From Microbacterium terregens (GTDB lineage: Bacteria; Pseudomonadota; Alphaproteobacteria; Sphingomonadales; Sphingomonadaceae), in the NCBI RefSeq assembly GCF_027922045.1, contig NZ_BSEX01000006.1, forward strand, positions 36,784 through 100,783: a stretch of 64,000 bases of DNA, given 5' to 3'. The position numbers and the translations under genes were made by a program. Of the stretch, positions 23,584 to 32,663 are shown piece by piece; within the stretch, counting starts at the first letter, position 1; each line of letters opens with the position of its first letter. Under the pieces are notes generated by a model. The model searched no databases. It had not been told where the DNA came from and saw only the letters and a list, made by a program, of their open reading frames with translations.

Positions 23584-25776
23584 TTACTCGACCGGCTTGA
23601 CCTCCATGCCGGTCCAGCGGGCGGCGAATGCCCAGAGGTCGGCATATTCCTCGATGACCTTGTCGGTCGGCTTGCCCGAGCCGTGGCCGGCGCGGGTCTC
23701 GATGCGGACGAGATGCGGCTTGTCGCCGATCTTGGCCGCCTGAAGCGCTGCCACGTACTTGAAGGTGTGGCCCGGCACCACGCGGTCGTCCGTGTCCGCG
23801 GTGGTGGCGAGGATCGCGGGATAGTCCTTGCCCTTGCGGATGTTGTGGTACGGCGAATAGGCGCGCAGGGCCTTGAAGTCCGCTTCCTCCGCCGGATTGC
23901 CATAGTCGTCGACCCAGTAGCGGCCGGCGGTGAAGCGATCGAAGCGCAGCATGTCCATGACGCCCACCGCGGGAAGTGCCGCGGCGAACAGGTCGGGGCG
24001 CTGGTTGACGACCGCACCCACCAGCAGGCCGCCGTTGGAGCCGCCCTGGATCACCAGCTGCTGCTTGGTGGCGTCACCCTGCGCGATCAGATCCTCGGCC
24101 GCGGCGATGAAGTCGTCGAAGACGTTCTGCTTGTTGGCGAGCCGGCCGCCGTCGTGCCACGCCTTGCCATATTCGCCGCCGCCGCGGATGTTGGCGACCG
24201 CGAGCACCCCGCCCTGCTCCAGCCACGCCAGACGGTTGGACGAGAAGGCGGGCAGCACCGACGAGTTGAACCCGCCATAGCCGTAGAGGAGCGTGGGCGC
24301 GGGGCCGGTCGTCCCCTTCTTGCGGACCAGGAACATCGGCACGCGGGTGCCGTCCTTGGAGCCGTAGAAGCGCTGGGCGACGTCATAGTCGGCAGGGTTG
24401 AACGCGACCTTGGGCGTCTGCCACGGCGTCGCCTGGCCCGTGCGGACGTCGTAGCGGTAGATCGTCGTGGGCGTGGCGAAGCTGGTGAAGGCGAAGAAGG
24501 TCTCGGGATCGTCCTGGTCGCCGCCGAAGCCGCTGGCCGTGCCGATGCCGGGCAGCGGCACTGCGCCGTCGCGCGCGCCGTTGAGCGTATAGCGGCGCAC
24601 CTCGGTCTTCGCGTCGACCAGGTAGCTCGCCATCAGCTTGCCACCGGTGATCTTCGCCCCCTGCAGCGTCGCTTCATCCTGCGGCACGATCTCGCGCAGG
24701 CGATCGGTCGAGGCGGCCGCATCCATCGCGACGATCCGGCCGCGCGACGCGTCCTTGTCGGTCACGAAGTAGAAGGTGCTGCCGATGTTGCCCGCGAGAT
24801 CCCAGCTGTTCTCGAGACCGCGGACCAGCGTGCGGGGCCGCATGCGGGCGTCCGTCAGGTCGATCAGCGTGATCTCGTAGCGGTTGTCGGTGCCTTCCGA
24901 CGTGGTGATCACCAGCCACTTGCCGTCGTCGGTGACCTGGCCGACGTGGCTCTGCTTGGGCTTGTCGGGGGTCGAATAGACCTTGATGTCGGCCGACTGC
25001 GGCGTGCCGATCTTGTGGAAATAGAGCGCGTGGTTGAGGTTCAGCGCCTGGAAGGCCGCCCCCTGCTCCGGCTCCGGGAAGCGCGAGTAGAAGAAGCCCG
25101 ACCCGTTGTGCGCCCAGGCGACGGCGGTGAACTTCGCCCACTTGACCTCGTCTTCGAGCGGCTTGCCGGTGGCGACGTCGAGCACCTTGAGCGTGCGCCA
25201 GTCGGTGCCGCCGTCCTGGATGCCATAGGCGATCAGGCGGCCGTTCTCCGACGGCACCCATTCGGACAGCGCGGTGGCGCCGTCCGCCGCCCAGCCATTG
25301 GGATCGATCAGCACGCGGCCCGGCCCGTCGAGGGTGTCGCGGACATAGAGGACCGACTGGTTCTGCACGCCGCTGTTGCGCGTGTAGAAGTAATGGCCGC
25401 CCTTCTTGGTCGGGAGGCCGAAGCGCTCATAGTCGATCAGCGTGCGCAGCCGCTCCTTGAAGATGGCGCGGCCGGGCAGCGTCGCGAGGTACGCGTCGGT
25501 CACCCGGTTCTGTGCTGCGACCCAGGCGGCCACCTCCGGATCGGTGCGGACGTCGTTTTCCAGCCAGCGATACGGATCTTCGACCTTCTCGCCGAAGAGC
25601 TTGTCGACCTGATCGACCCGGCGCGTTTCGGGGTAGGACATGGTTACCTCGGCTTTGTGGGACGGCGACTGCGAAAGGCCGGGCATGCCGGCGCGAAAGC
25701 CCGGATCGGACTTGCCGCAGCCGGCGAGCGCCAGCGAAACCAAAGTCATTGCAGTCGCGCAGACGCGTCGTGACAC
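23584..25776 (-). CDS. Prolyl oligopeptidase family (S9A) lipoprotein
   Basis: A 730-residue serine peptidase of the prolyl oligopeptidase family. The start is a GTG at 25776, which follows GGAGAG and yields the lipoprotein leader VSRRVCATAMTLVSLALAGC (lipobox LAGC); the frame further upstream has no leader. A seven-bladed propeller (about 100-450) gates the catalytic domain, where GGSNGGLL holds the nucleophile Ser near residue 577 and GHGSGKP the His near 695. YEDPYRWLEN-like EDPYRWLENDVRTDPEV lies near the N terminus, as in the family. It probably cleaves short proline peptides in the periplasm. The gene follows rplQ closely, beyond the alpha-operon terminator. Confidence 0.9.
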   Translation of the reverse strand: MSRRVCATAMTLVSLALAGCGKSDPGFRAGMPGLSQSPSHKAEVTMSYPETRRVDQVDKLFGEKVEDPYRWLENDVRTDPEVAAWVAAQNRVTDAYLATLPGRAIFKERLRTLIDYERFGLPTKKGGHYFYTRNSGVQNQSVLYVRDTLDGPGRVLIDPNGWAADGATALSEWVPSENGRLIAYGIQDGGTDWRTLKVLDVATGKPLEDEVKWAKFTAVAWAHNGSGFFYSRFPEPEQGAAFQALNLNHALYFHKIGTPQSADIKVYSTPDKPKQSHVGQVTDDGKWLVITTSEGTDNRYEITLIDLTDARMRPRTLVRGLENSWDLAGNIGSTFYFVTDKDASRGRIVAMDAAASTDRLREIVPQDEATLQGAKITGGKLMASYLVDAKTEVRRYTLNGARDGAVPLPGIGTASGFGGDQDDPETFFAFTSFATPTTIYRYDVRTGQATPWQTPKVAFNPADYDVAQRFYGSKDGTRVPMFLVRKKGTTGPAPTLLYGYGGFNSSVLPAFSSNRLAWLEQGGVLAVANIRGGGEYGKAWHDGGRLANKQNVFDDFIAAAEDLIAQGDATKQQLVIQGGSNGGLLVGAVVNQRPDLFAAALPAVGVMDMLRFDRFTAGRYWVDDYGNPAEEADFKALRAYSPYHNIRKGKDYPAILATTADTDDRVVPGHTFKYVAALQAAKIGDKPHLVRIETRAGHGSGKPTDKVIEEYADLWAFAARWTGMEVKPVE

Positions 25777-25792
25777 CAGGTGCTCTCCGGGG

Positions 25793-25833
25793 AAAAAAGA
25801 AAGGGCCGGCGCCAAACTGGCCCGGCCCTTCTT
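25793..25833 (-). terminator. Alpha operon terminator (after rplQ)
   Basis: On the minus strand a nine-base stem AAGGGCCGG/CCGGCCCTT (25822-25830 and 25801-25809) with a 12-base loop is followed by TTTCTTTTTT, a strong intrinsic terminator. It lies 40 bases after the rplQ stop and only 17 bases before the GTG start of the S9 peptidase gene. The other strand also has a T-rich tail, so it may work both ways. Confidence 0.85.
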
Positions 25834-25872
25834 TGTTTGCAACCGCTTAGGTGCGGCATGCGACGTCGCCGA

Positions 25873-26295
25873 TTATGCGGCTTCGTCGAAGTCCTCTTCG
25901 GTCACGACCGGACCGGAGTCCTGGCCCTTGGCCGAGACGTCGCGGTCGACGAACTCGATGATCGCCATCGGCGAGGCGTCCGACGCGCGGATGCCGGCCT
26001 TGATGATGCGGGTGTAGCCGCCGTTGCGATCGGCATAGCGGGTCGCCAGCACGTCGAACAGCTTCACCAACTGCGCATCGTCGAGGAGACGGGCGTGGGC
26101 GAGACGACGGTTGGACAGGCCACCCTTCTTCGCCAGCGTCACCAGCTTCTCGACGTAGGGACGCAGTTCCTTCGCCTTGGCGACGGTGGTGGTGATCTGC
26201 TCGTGCTTGATCAGCGCGGCCGACATGTTGCGGAACAGGGCCAGACGATGGGCCGAGGTACGCTGCAGCTTACGACCGCCAACGCGATGACGCAT
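25873..26295 (-). CDS. rplQ: 50S ribosomal protein L17
   Basis: A 140-residue L17, last gene of the alpha operon. It begins [20 protein letters not shown], the near-invariant L17 start, and includes [35 protein letters not shown] and the closing [10 protein letters not shown]. The C-terminal about 20 residues ([20 protein letters not shown]) are an acidic tail seen in alphaproteobacteria. A 229-base gap with several hairpins separates it from rpoA. Confidence 0.98.
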   Translation of the reverse strand: MRHRVGGRKLQRTSAHRLALFRNMSAALIKHEQITTTVAKAKELRPYVEKLVTLAKKGGLSNRRLAHARLLDDAQLVKLFDVLATRYADRNGGYTRIIKAGIRASDASPMAIIEFVDRDVSAKGQDSGPVVTEEDFDEAA

Positions 26296-26452
26296 GATAA
26301 CTTCCTTCGTTCGTTAAGGGGCCGTGTCACGGAAACCCCAGACCTGGTGGGACGGTGAGCCACCCAACAATACCGTCATGCCGGCAGTGCCGGCATCTTT
26401 GAACCTGACGCTCTGAACCCGGAGCCCGCCGCGGCAAAGCCGCGACGTCGAA

Positions 26453-26518
26453 CGGGCCGGTTTGCACCGGCCCGCCGGCCGGGGCTGTTCCGTCTCGCCC
26501 GCAGCAAGGCTGCGGGCG
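26453..26518 (-). other. Pair of GC-rich hairpins between rpoA and rplQ
   Basis: Two strong inverted repeats: CGCCCGCAGC/GCTGCGGGCG (26496-26505 and 26509-26518, three-base loop) and CGGGCCGG/CCGGCCCG (26453-26460 and 26467-26474, six-base loop). A third, CGCGGC/GCCGCG, lies just beyond near 26430-26446. None has a U tail. They may mark an RNA-processing or attenuation site between rpoA and rplQ. The rest of the gap to 26295 shows nothing else. Confidence 0.55.
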
Positions 26519-26524
26519 TGCGGA

Positions 26525-27589
26525 TCAGCCCATGATTTCCTGCTCGAGCTTCTTGGCCATTTCCTCGATGTTCTCGGGCGGCCAGCCCGGGATTTCCATG
26601 CCGAGGCGCAGGCCCATCGACGAGAGCACTTCCTTGATCTCGTTGAGCGACTTGCGGCCGAAGTTCGGGGTGCGCAGCATCTCTGCCTCGGTCTTCTGAA
26701 CCAAATCGCCGATGTAGATGATGTTGTCGTTCTTCAGGCAGTTTGCCGAACGTACCGACAGTTCCAGCTCGTCGACCTTCTTGAGAAGGAAGCGATTGAT
26801 CTGCGCGGTGTCGCCCGCCGACTCGGCGACCTGCGCCGGAGCCGCAGCGCCGGTCGGCGCCTGACGGGTGACCGACGAGTCGTCGAAGTGCACGAACAGC
26901 GCCAGCTGGTCCTGAAGGATGCGGCCCGCATAGGCGATCGCGTCCTCCGGGGTCACCGTGCCGTCGGTCTCGACGGTCAGCGTCAGCTTGTCGTAGTCGA
27001 GCTCCTGACCCACGCGGGTGTTCTCGACCTTGTACGACACCTGGCGCACCGGCGAGAACAGCGCATCGACCGGGATGAGGCCGATCGGCGCGTCGGCCGG
27101 GCGGTTGCTCGCTGCCGGCACATAGCCCTTCCCGCTCTCGGCGGTCAGTTCCATGTTCAGCGTCGCGCCCTCGTCGAGGTGGCAGATCACGAGCTCGGGG
27201 TTCATCACCTCGATGTCGCCCGAAACGGCGATGTCGCCAGCCTTGACTTCGGCCGGGCCGGTCATGGACAGCTGGAGGCGCTTGGCGCCCTCGCCCTGCA
27301 TCTTGAGCGCGATCTGCTTCACGTTGAGGACGATGTCGGTCACGTCCTCGCGCACGCCCGCCAGGCTCGAGAATTCGTGCAGCACGTTCTCGATCTTGAT
27401 GGAGGTGACCGCGGCGCCCTGCAGCGACGACAGCAGCACCCGGCGCAGCGAGTTGCCGAGCGTCAGGCCGAAGCCACGCTCCAGCGGCTCGGCAACGAAC
27501 GTCGCCTTGCGCTTGGAATCGCCACCGGACTTCTTCTCGAGGCCGCCGGGCTTCTTGAGTTCCTGCCAGTTCTTAGCGTTGACAGACAC
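26525..27589 (-). CDS. rpoA: RNA polymerase alpha subunit
   Basis: A 354-residue alpha subunit. The N-terminal domain (about 1-240) carries dimerisation and beta/beta-prime contacts: [20 protein letters not shown] near 33-52, and [15 protein letters not shown]. The C-terminal domain (about 260-330) binds UP-element DNA and regulators: [38 protein letters not shown] Gln/Ala/Pro-rich linker joins them at about 245-268. Some 20 residues longer than E. coli RpoA (329), mostly at the N terminus and the end ([17 protein letters not shown]). It lies in the alpha operon between rpsK and rplQ; rpsD is absent here, as usual in alphaproteobacteria. Confidence 0.98.
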   Translation of the reverse strand: MSVNAKNWQELKKPGGLEKKSGGDSKRKATFVAEPLERGFGLTLGNSLRRVLLSSLQGAAVTSIKIENVLHEFSSLAGVREDVTDIVLNVKQIALKMQGEGAKRLQLSMTGPAEVKAGDIAVSGDIEVMNPELVICHLDEGATLNMELTAESGKGYVPAASNRPADAPIGLIPVDALFSPVRQVSYKVENTRVGQELDYDKLTLTVETDGTVTPEDAIAYAGRILQDQLALFVHFDDSSVTRQAPTGAAAPAQVAESAGDTAQINRFLLKKVDELELSVRSANCLKNDNIIYIGDLVQKTEAEMLRTPNFGRKSLNEIKEVLSSMGLRLGMEIPGWPPENIEEMAKKLEQEIMG

Positions 27590-27687
27590 GGGCTTCCCCT
27601 AGTTGTGGGCGCAGGCGGGGGCTGCCCGCGCCGAATGACGATCCGGCCGCGCAGCCAACAAGGGTCGCGACGGCCGGACGGGATCGA

Positions 27688-28077
27688 TCAAACGCGGCGG
27701 CGCTTGGAGGGGCGCACGCCGTTGTGCGGGATCGAGGTCACGTCGCGGATCGACGTGATCTGGAAGCCAACGGCCTGCAGCGCGCGCAGCGCCGACTCAC
27801 GGCCCGAACCCGGGCCCTTCACTTCGACTTCCAGGGTGCGCACGCCGTGGTCGGCAGCCTTGCGGCCTGCGTCCTCGGCAGCGACCTGGGCGGCGTACGG
27901 GGTCGACTTACGCGAACCCTTGAAGCCCATCATGCCGGCCGAAGACCAGCTGATCGCGTTGCCCTGCGCGTCGGTGATGGTGATCATGGTGTTGTTGAAG
28001 CTGGCGTTCACGTGCGCGACGCCTGCAGTGATGTTCTTGCGTTCGCGCCGACGGAGGCGCTGTGCAGCCTGTGCCAT
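27688..28077 (-). CDS. rpsK: 30S ribosomal protein S11
   Basis: A 129-residue S11 of the 30S platform. The start at 28077 gives [16 protein letters not shown], followed by [39 protein letters not shown] and the end [16 protein letters not shown], all typical. Lies between rpsM and rpoA in the alpha operon; the gap to rpoA is 98 bases and contains no clear terminator. Confidence 0.98.
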   Translation of the reverse strand: MAQAAQRLRRRERKNITAGVAHVNASFNNTMITITDAQGNAISWSSAGMMGFKGSRKSTPYAAQVAAEDAGRKAADHGVRTLEVEVKGPGSGRESALRALQAVGFQITSIRDVTSIPHNGVRPSKRRRV

Positions 28078-28169
28078 AGGTATTCCTGACCTGAAGTGCG
28101 TGATCCGGCGACCGGGAGGCAATCCGCCTCAAACCTGCCTCCGGCGGAGTAATTCGTCCCCCGGACGAA

Positions 28170-28538
28170 TTACTTCTTCTTGCCTGCGATCGGCTTGGCC
28201 TTGCCCTTGCGGGTGCGCGCATTGGTGTGCGTGCGCTGGCCACGGACCGGCAGGCCCTTGCGGTGACGCAGGCCGCGGTAGCAGGCCAGGTCCATCAGGC
28301 GCTTGATGTTCATCGCGGTTTCGCGACGGAGGTCACCCTCGACGGTGTGGCTGGCGTCGATCGTCTCGCGGATCTGCAGCACTTCCTGATCGCTCAGGTC
28401 CTGCACGCGACGCTCGGCAGCGATGCCCAGCGCGTCGGTGATCTGCTTGGCCTTCGCAGGACCAATGCCGTGGATGTACTGAAGCGCAATGATGACGCGC
28501 TTGTTGGTCGGGATGTTAACACCCGCGATACGTGCCAT
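28170..28538 (-). CDS. rpsM: 30S ribosomal protein S13
   Basis: A 122-residue S13, first gene of the alpha operon here. It begins [19 protein letters not shown], contains [13 protein letters not shown] and the subunit-bridge tail [20 protein letters not shown], and ends [10 protein letters not shown]. The frame extends far upstream (to 28700), but that part is non-conserved and belongs to the leader. A promoter-like sequence lies about 135 bases upstream, after the adk terminator. Confidence 0.98.
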   Translation of the reverse strand: MARIAGVNIPTNKRVIIALQYIHGIGPAKAKQITDALGIAAERRVQDLSDQEVLQIRETIDASHTVEGDLRRETAMNIKRLMDLACYRGLRHRKGLPVRGQRTHTNARTRKGKAKPIAGKKK

Positions 28539-28671
28539 GAACTTTATTCTCCCAGCTCCACGAGGCACCGCATGGCTATACGCGCGCCCCATCTCGTAGC
28601 GTTGACCCGAAACGCACAATTGCGGCGGACACGCGTGCGCGCCGCCGGGACCGGTGTGTCGGGGTAAAGCG

Positions 28672-28700
28672 CAGGTAAGCCCGGGCGGGAAAGCTGTCAA
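28672..28700 (-). promoter_or_regulatory. Candidate promoter of the alpha operon
   Basis: On the minus strand a perfect -35 TTGACA (28695-28700) is followed after 17 bases by TACCTG (28672-28677), a weak -10. It lies 180 bases after the adk terminator and leaves a leader of about 130 bases before rpsM, room for a translational control site. The rest of the 371-base gap 28539-28909, apart from the adk terminator, holds no gene that I can see. Confidence 0.5.
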
Positions 28701-28878
28701 CCGCCCGGCGGAACCAAATTTGCGATGGAGCGTGCGGGTGGTTGCGGCGGAGGGGGCGGCAGGCCCCGGAGCCCCGGGGCTAGCCCGGTATCTGCGGGCG
28801 GACCGGAACCTAGTTGAAGAGGCCCGCGGCTGGAGTCGCGCCCTTACCGTCGCTAGGCCCCGGCCTTCGCCGGGGCAC

Positions 28879-28905
28879 AGAAAGGCGGGGGCCGAAGCCC
28901 CCGCC
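28879..28905 (-). terminator. Terminator after adk
   Basis: On the minus strand GGCGGGGGC TTCG GCCCCCGCC forms a nine to ten-base stem with a stable UUCG-type loop, followed by TTTCT, five bases after the adk stop. It should end the spc-secY-adk transcript before the rpsM promoter. Confidence 0.85.
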
Positions 28906-28909
28906 CGCC

Positions 28910-29557
28910 TCAGCGGTTGAGGATGTCCGCGATCTGCGTGGCGACCGTGTCCATGTCGGCCATGCCGTCGACTCGCTCGACGAGCCCGCGTTCTTCGTAG
29001 CCGGGCAGGATCGGCGCAGTCTTGGCGCGATACTCGGCCATGCGGGTGCGCACCGTCTCTTCGTTGTCGTCCGGCCGGCGCTTGAACTCGATCGAGCCGC
29101 AGGCGTCGCAGGTCGCCTCGACCTTGGGCAGCTTGAACTTGTCGTGATAGCCCGTGCCGCAGACGGCGCAGGTGAAGCGGCCGACGATGCGCTCGACCAG
29201 CGCATCCTCGTCCACCACCAGCTCGATGACATAGGCCAGGCGGCGACCGCGATGCTCGAGCAGCAGGTCGAGCGCGTCGGCCTGGGCCGCGGTGCGCGGA
29301 TAGCCGTCGAAGATCGCGCCCTGCCCTTCCTCGAGCTGGTCGAGGCGCTCGCCGATCAGGGCCGAGACGATCGCGTCGGAAACGAGCTCACCCGCCTCCA
29401 TCACCGCCTTCGCCTTGAGCCCCACGGGCGAGCCTGCCTTCACCGCTGCGCGCAGCATGTCGCCGGTGGACAGCTGCACCATCCCGCGATCATGCTCCAG
29501 ACGGCTCGCCTGCGTACCCTTGCCGGCGCCCGGCGGTCCGAGCAGGATGATGTCCAC
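28910..29557 (-). CDS. adk: Adenylate kinase with zinc-type lid
   Basis: A 215-residue adenylate kinase (ATP + AMP to 2 ADP). The P-loop [10 protein letters not shown] is at 7-16, [13 protein letters not shown] at 84-96, and the lid domain contains Cys130, Cys133, Cys150 and Cys153 as two CxxC pairs. Four-Cys lids bind zinc in Gram-positive enzymes; E. coli lacks them. The C-terminal [19 protein letters not shown] closes the fold. It follows secY by 22 bases, as in many bacteria where adk ends the spc operon, and is followed by a strong terminator. Confidence 0.97.
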   Translation of the reverse strand: MDIILLGPPGAGKGTQASRLEHDRGMVQLSTGDMLRAAVKAGSPVGLKAKAVMEAGELVSDAIVSALIGERLDQLEEGQGAIFDGYPRTAAQADALDLLLEHRGRRLAYVIELVVDEDALVERIVGRFTCAVCGTGYHDKFKLPKVEATCDACGSIEFKRRPDDNEETVRTRMAEYRAKTAPILPGYEERGLVERVDGMADMDTVATQIADILNR

Positions 29558-29579
29558 GTGTCTTCCCCTCTTCGATCGA

Positions 29580-30947
29580 TCAGCGACGCGCGCGGCCGCC
29601 CTTGAGCTTGGCCTTCTTGATCAGGTCCCCATACTGGTGCGCCAGCAGGTGCGACTGGATCTGCGTAACCGTGTCCATGGTTACGTTGACCACGATCAGA
29701 AGGCTAGTCCCACCAAGATAGAAGGGAATAGCGAGGGCCGAGACCAGATACTCCGGAAGCAGGCAGAGGATCACCAGATAGGCCGCGCCGATCACGGTGA
29801 TGCGGGTCAGCACGTAATCGAAATACGCCTCGGTGTTCTTGCCCGGGCGGATGCCGGGGATGAAGCCGCCGTAGCGCTTGAGGTTGTCGGCCGTCTCTTC
29901 CGGATTGAACACCACGGCGGTGTAGAAGAACGAGAAGAAGACGATGCCGGCGCCGTAAAGCAGCATGTACACGGGGCTGCCGTGCTGCAGATACTGGTTG
30001 AGGCTGATCACGAAATCGCCCCACCAGCTCTGGCCCTCTGCCGCCTGGCCGGCGAACTGGGTGATCGTGACCGGCATCAGCAGCAGCGACGACGCGAAGA
30101 TCGGCGGGATGACGCCCGCGGTGTTGATCTTGAGCGGCAGGTGGCTGCGGTCGGCCTGTACCCCGCGCGCGGTCTGGCGCTTGGGATACTGGATCAGGAT
30201 GCGCCGCTGGGCGCGCTCCATGAAGCAGATGAACAGGACGAGGCCGATCACCGCAACCGTGATGCCGACGAGCTTGAGCGGATCGAGCGTGCCCGAACGG
30301 CTGCCCTCGAACAGCTGGACGAGCGTGGTGGGCAGGTGGGCGACGATGCCCGCCATGATGATGAGCGAGATGCCGTTGCCGATGCCGCGGCTGGTGATCT
30401 GCTCACCCAGCCACATCAGGAACATGGTGCCGCCGATCAGCGAGATGACCGCCGCGATGCGGAAGGTCATGCCCGGCTCGATCACCGCCTGCGCGCCGGC
30501 CTGGGCGCCGAACGCCTCGAGACCCACGGCGATGAAATAGCCCTGCACCGCCGTCAGCGCGACCGTGCCGTAGCGGGTGTACTGGTTGAGCTTCTTGCGG
30601 CCCGATTCGCCTTCCTTCTTGATCGCGGCGAGCTGCGGCGACAGCGAGCTGGCGAGCTGCACGACGATCGAGGCGGTGATGTACGGCATGACGCCCAGCG
30701 CCACCACCGACATGCGCGTCAGCGCGCCGCCCGAAAAGGTGTTGAAGAAGTCGAGCACGCCGCCCTGCGTCTGGTTGGCGAGCAGGCCGAGCTGGGTCGG
30801 ATCGATCCCCGGCAGCGGCACGTAGCTGAGCATGCGGAAGACGATCAGCGCGCCAAGCGTGAACCACAGGCGCTTCTTGAGCTCGGTCGCCTGGCCGAAC
30901 TTGGCCAGGTTCAGGTTGGTTGCAAGGCCGTCGGATGCCGCTGCCAT
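29580..30947 (-). CDS. secY: Protein translocase subunit SecY
   Basis: A 455-residue channel subunit of the Sec translocon with ten transmembrane segments. Family stretches include SYVPLPGIDPTQLG (about 41-54), SVVALGVMPYITASIVVQL, GIGNGISLIIMAGI, LPLKINTAGVIPPIFASSLL and FYTAVVFNPEETADNLKRYG, in the correct order, ending KKAKLKGGRARR. Lies between rplO and adk. It has its own promoter-like sequence about 50 bases upstream, within a 207-base gap after rplO that is otherwise GC-rich and featureless. Confidence 0.98.
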   Translation of the reverse strand: MAAASDGLATNLNLAKFGQATELKKRLWFTLGALIVFRMLSYVPLPGIDPTQLGLLANQTQGGVLDFFNTFSGGALTRMSVVALGVMPYITASIVVQLASSLSPQLAAIKKEGESGRKKLNQYTRYGTVALTAVQGYFIAVGLEAFGAQAGAQAVIEPGMTFRIAAVISLIGGTMFLMWLGEQITSRGIGNGISLIIMAGIVAHLPTTLVQLFEGSRSGTLDPLKLVGITVAVIGLVLFICFMERAQRRILIQYPKRQTARGVQADRSHLPLKINTAGVIPPIFASSLLLMPVTITQFAGQAAEGQSWWGDFVISLNQYLQHGSPVYMLLYGAGIVFFSFFYTAVVFNPEETADNLKRYGGFIPGIRPGKNTEAYFDYVLTRITVIGAAYLVILCLLPEYLVSALAIPFYLGGTSLLIVVNVTMDTVTQIQSHLLAHQYGDLIKKAKLKGGRARR

Positions 30948-30997
30948 GAATGTGTCCCGATGATGCTGGCGGGCGCTGATGCCCCACCCCCGGCGCC

Positions 30998-31026
30998 CAT
31001 ATAGGGCTAAAGGCCGGGATGTCTAA
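30998..31026 (-). promoter_or_regulatory. Candidate secY promoter
   Basis: On the minus strand TTAGAC (31021-31026) and TATATG (30998-31003) are 17 bases apart, in the gap between rplO and secY. The -10 is good (TATATG) and rare in this GC-rich region. The start would fall about 43 bases before the secY ATG. Confidence 0.5.
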
Positions 31027-31154
31027 CGGGTCCGCGGCGAAACGCCGGCGGCCCTTTCAAACGAGCGGGCCCGCCCACCCCTGCCCGCTCGGCCAAGCCG
31101 GAAGCAGAGCGGAAGCGGACGGGCCCGACGCGAACGACGTTCAGGCGGCGCCGA

Positions 31155-31682
31155 TCAGGCGCGCGCGGCCTTCTTGGCGGCCAGGGTCTGGCCCTTCTTG
31201 GCCTTTGCCTTCTCGGCAGCCGGCACGACCTCGATCACGTTGACGGTGCCGCCAGCCTTCTCGACTGCCTCGCGCGCCGAAGCCGACACGCCGGCGACGG
31301 TGAAGCTCAGCTTGGCAGTCAGCTCGCCCTTGCCGAGCAGACGCACGCCGTCCTTGCCGCCGCGGGCCAGGCCAACTGCCTTGAGCGCTGCGTGGTCGAT
31401 GTCGGTCGCGGTCAGCGTGCCGGCGTCCACCAGCTTCTGGATCGCGCCGAGGTTCACCTCAGCATAATCCTTGGCGAAGATGTTGTTGAAGCCGCGCTTC
31501 GGCAGACGCATGTGGAGCGGCATCTGACCGCCCTCGAAGCCCTTGATCGAGACGCCTTCGCGGCTCTTCTGGCCCTTCTGACCACGGCCTGCGGTCTTGC
31601 CCTTGCCGGAGCCGATGCCGCGGCCGACGCGCATCTTGCGGTGACGGGCGCCCTGGTTGTCGGTGAGTTCGTTGAGCTTCAT
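31155..31682 (-). CDS. rplO: 50S ribosomal protein L15
   Basis: A 175-residue L15. It begins [20 protein letters not shown], then [40 protein letters not shown], the near-invariant L15 core. The C-terminal tail ([21 protein letters not shown]) is longer than in E. coli (144 residues) and Ala/Lys-rich. It is separated from rpmD by 97 bases containing a strong hairpin. Confidence 0.97.
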   Translation of the reverse strand: MKLNELTDNQGARHRKMRVGRGIGSGKGKTAGRGQKGQKSREGVSIKGFEGGQMPLHMRLPKRGFNNIFAKDYAEVNLGAIQKLVDAGTLTATDIDHAALKAVGLARGGKDGVRLLGKGELTAKLSFTVAGVSASAREAVEKAGGTVNVIEVVPAAEKAKAKKGQTLAAKKAARA

Positions 31683-31723
31683 GAGTTGCACTCGCTTTCG
31701 CTTTTTACGCGCTGATGAAATGA

Positions 31724-31749
31724 GGAAGGGGGCCGCATAGCCCCCTTCC
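31724..31749 (-). other. Hairpin between rpmD and rplO
   Basis: A ten-base perfect stem GGAAGGGGGC/GCCCCCTTCC (31724-31733 and 31740-31749) with a six-base loop, 31 bases after the rpmD stop. On the minus strand it is followed by TCATTTCATC, a poor U tail, so partial attenuation or transcript processing inside the spc operon is more likely than full termination. Confidence 0.6.
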
Positions 31750-31779
31750 CCTTATTTGTCACCGGTGAAGGTGAAGGCT

Positions 31780-31956
31780 TCAGCCTTCGACCGACACCAT
31801 GTGCTGCACCTTGCGGATCATGCCGCGCACCTCGGGGGTGTCGGTCAGTTCGACCGTCTTGTGCATCTTGTTGAGGCCCAGGCCGACGAGCGTCGCGCGC
31901 TGGTCCTTGGTGCGCCGGATCGGCGAACCGGTCTGCGTGATCTTCACGGTAGCCAT
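31780..31956 (-). CDS. rpmD: 50S ribosomal protein L30
   Basis: A 58-residue L30, the usual size. It contains [20 protein letters not shown] and [20 protein letters not shown], and ends VQHMVSVEG. The start at 31956 lies four bases after the rpsE stop. The longer frame overlaps rpsE and is not used. Confidence 0.97.
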   Translation of the reverse strand: MATVKITQTGSPIRRTKDQRATLVGLGLNKMHKTVELTDTPEVRGMIRKVQHMVSVEG

Positions 31957-31960
31957 GGGA

Positions 31961-32662
31961 TTACTCCACCACCGCCGCGGCTTCCGCCTCGGCAGCCTGC
32001 GATCCGCCGCGACCCAGCAGGTCGGCGATCTTCTTGCCACGACGCTGTGCGACCGACTTCGGCGAAGTCTGCTCGTTCAGCGCCTCGAAGGTCGCACGGA
32101 TCATGTTGTACGGGTTCGACGTGCCGACCGACTTGGTCACGACGTCGGCCACGCCCAGGCTCTCGAAGATGGCGCGCATCGGGCCACCTGCGATGATGCC
32201 GGTACCGGCAGGCGCCGAACGCACCGTCACGCGACCGGCACCGAAGTGGCCGTTGCCGTCGTGGTGGAGCGTGCGACCGTCCTTGAGCGGAACGCGGACC
32301 ATCGCCTTCTTCGCCGAAGCGGTCGCCTTGGAGATGGCTTCCGGCACTTCGCGCGCCTTGCCATGACCGAAGCCGACGCGGCCCTTGCCGTCGCCAACGA
32401 CGACGAGGGCTGCGAAGCCGAAGCGCTTACCGCCCTTCACAGTCTTCGAAACGCGGTTGATGTGGACGAGCTTTTCGATCAGCTCCTCGCCACCATCCTC
32501 GTTGCGACGATCGTCGCGACGCCCGCGGTTGCCGTCCCGGCCGCCACGACCACGCTCACCGCCACGACCACGGCCGCCACGCGGACCACGGCCCTGGGGC
32601 GCGCCTGCCTCTGCGCCCGTCGTCTCGACGGGGGCTTCGGCCTGGTTGTTCTCGTCGGCCAT
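31961..32662 (-). CDS. rpsE: 30S ribosomal protein S5 with long RG-rich N terminus
   Basis: A 233-residue S5, much longer than E. coli S5 (about 167). The S5 domain begins near residue 61 with [20 protein letters not shown], followed by [20 protein letters not shown] and [19 protein letters not shown]. The first about 60 residues are an acidic start ([20 protein letters not shown]) and an RG/RGG-rich stretch of roughly 17 Arg and 20 Gly that should be disordered and positively charged. An ATG at 32662 fits the end of rplR two bases away. Similar N-terminal extensions occur in sphingomonads; their role is not known to me. Confidence 0.95.
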   Translation of the reverse strand: MADENNQAEAPVETTGAEAGAPQGRGPRGGRGRGGERGRGGRDGNRGRRDDRRNEDGGEELIEKLVHINRVSKTVKGGKRFGFAALVVVGDGKGRVGFGHGKAREVPEAISKATASAKKAMVRVPLKDGRTLHHDGNGHFGAGRVTVRSAPAGTGIIAGGPMRAIFESLGVADVVTKSVGTSNPYNMIRATFEALNEQTSPKSVAQRRGKKIADLLGRGGSQAAEAEAAAVVE

Positions 32663-32663
32663 C

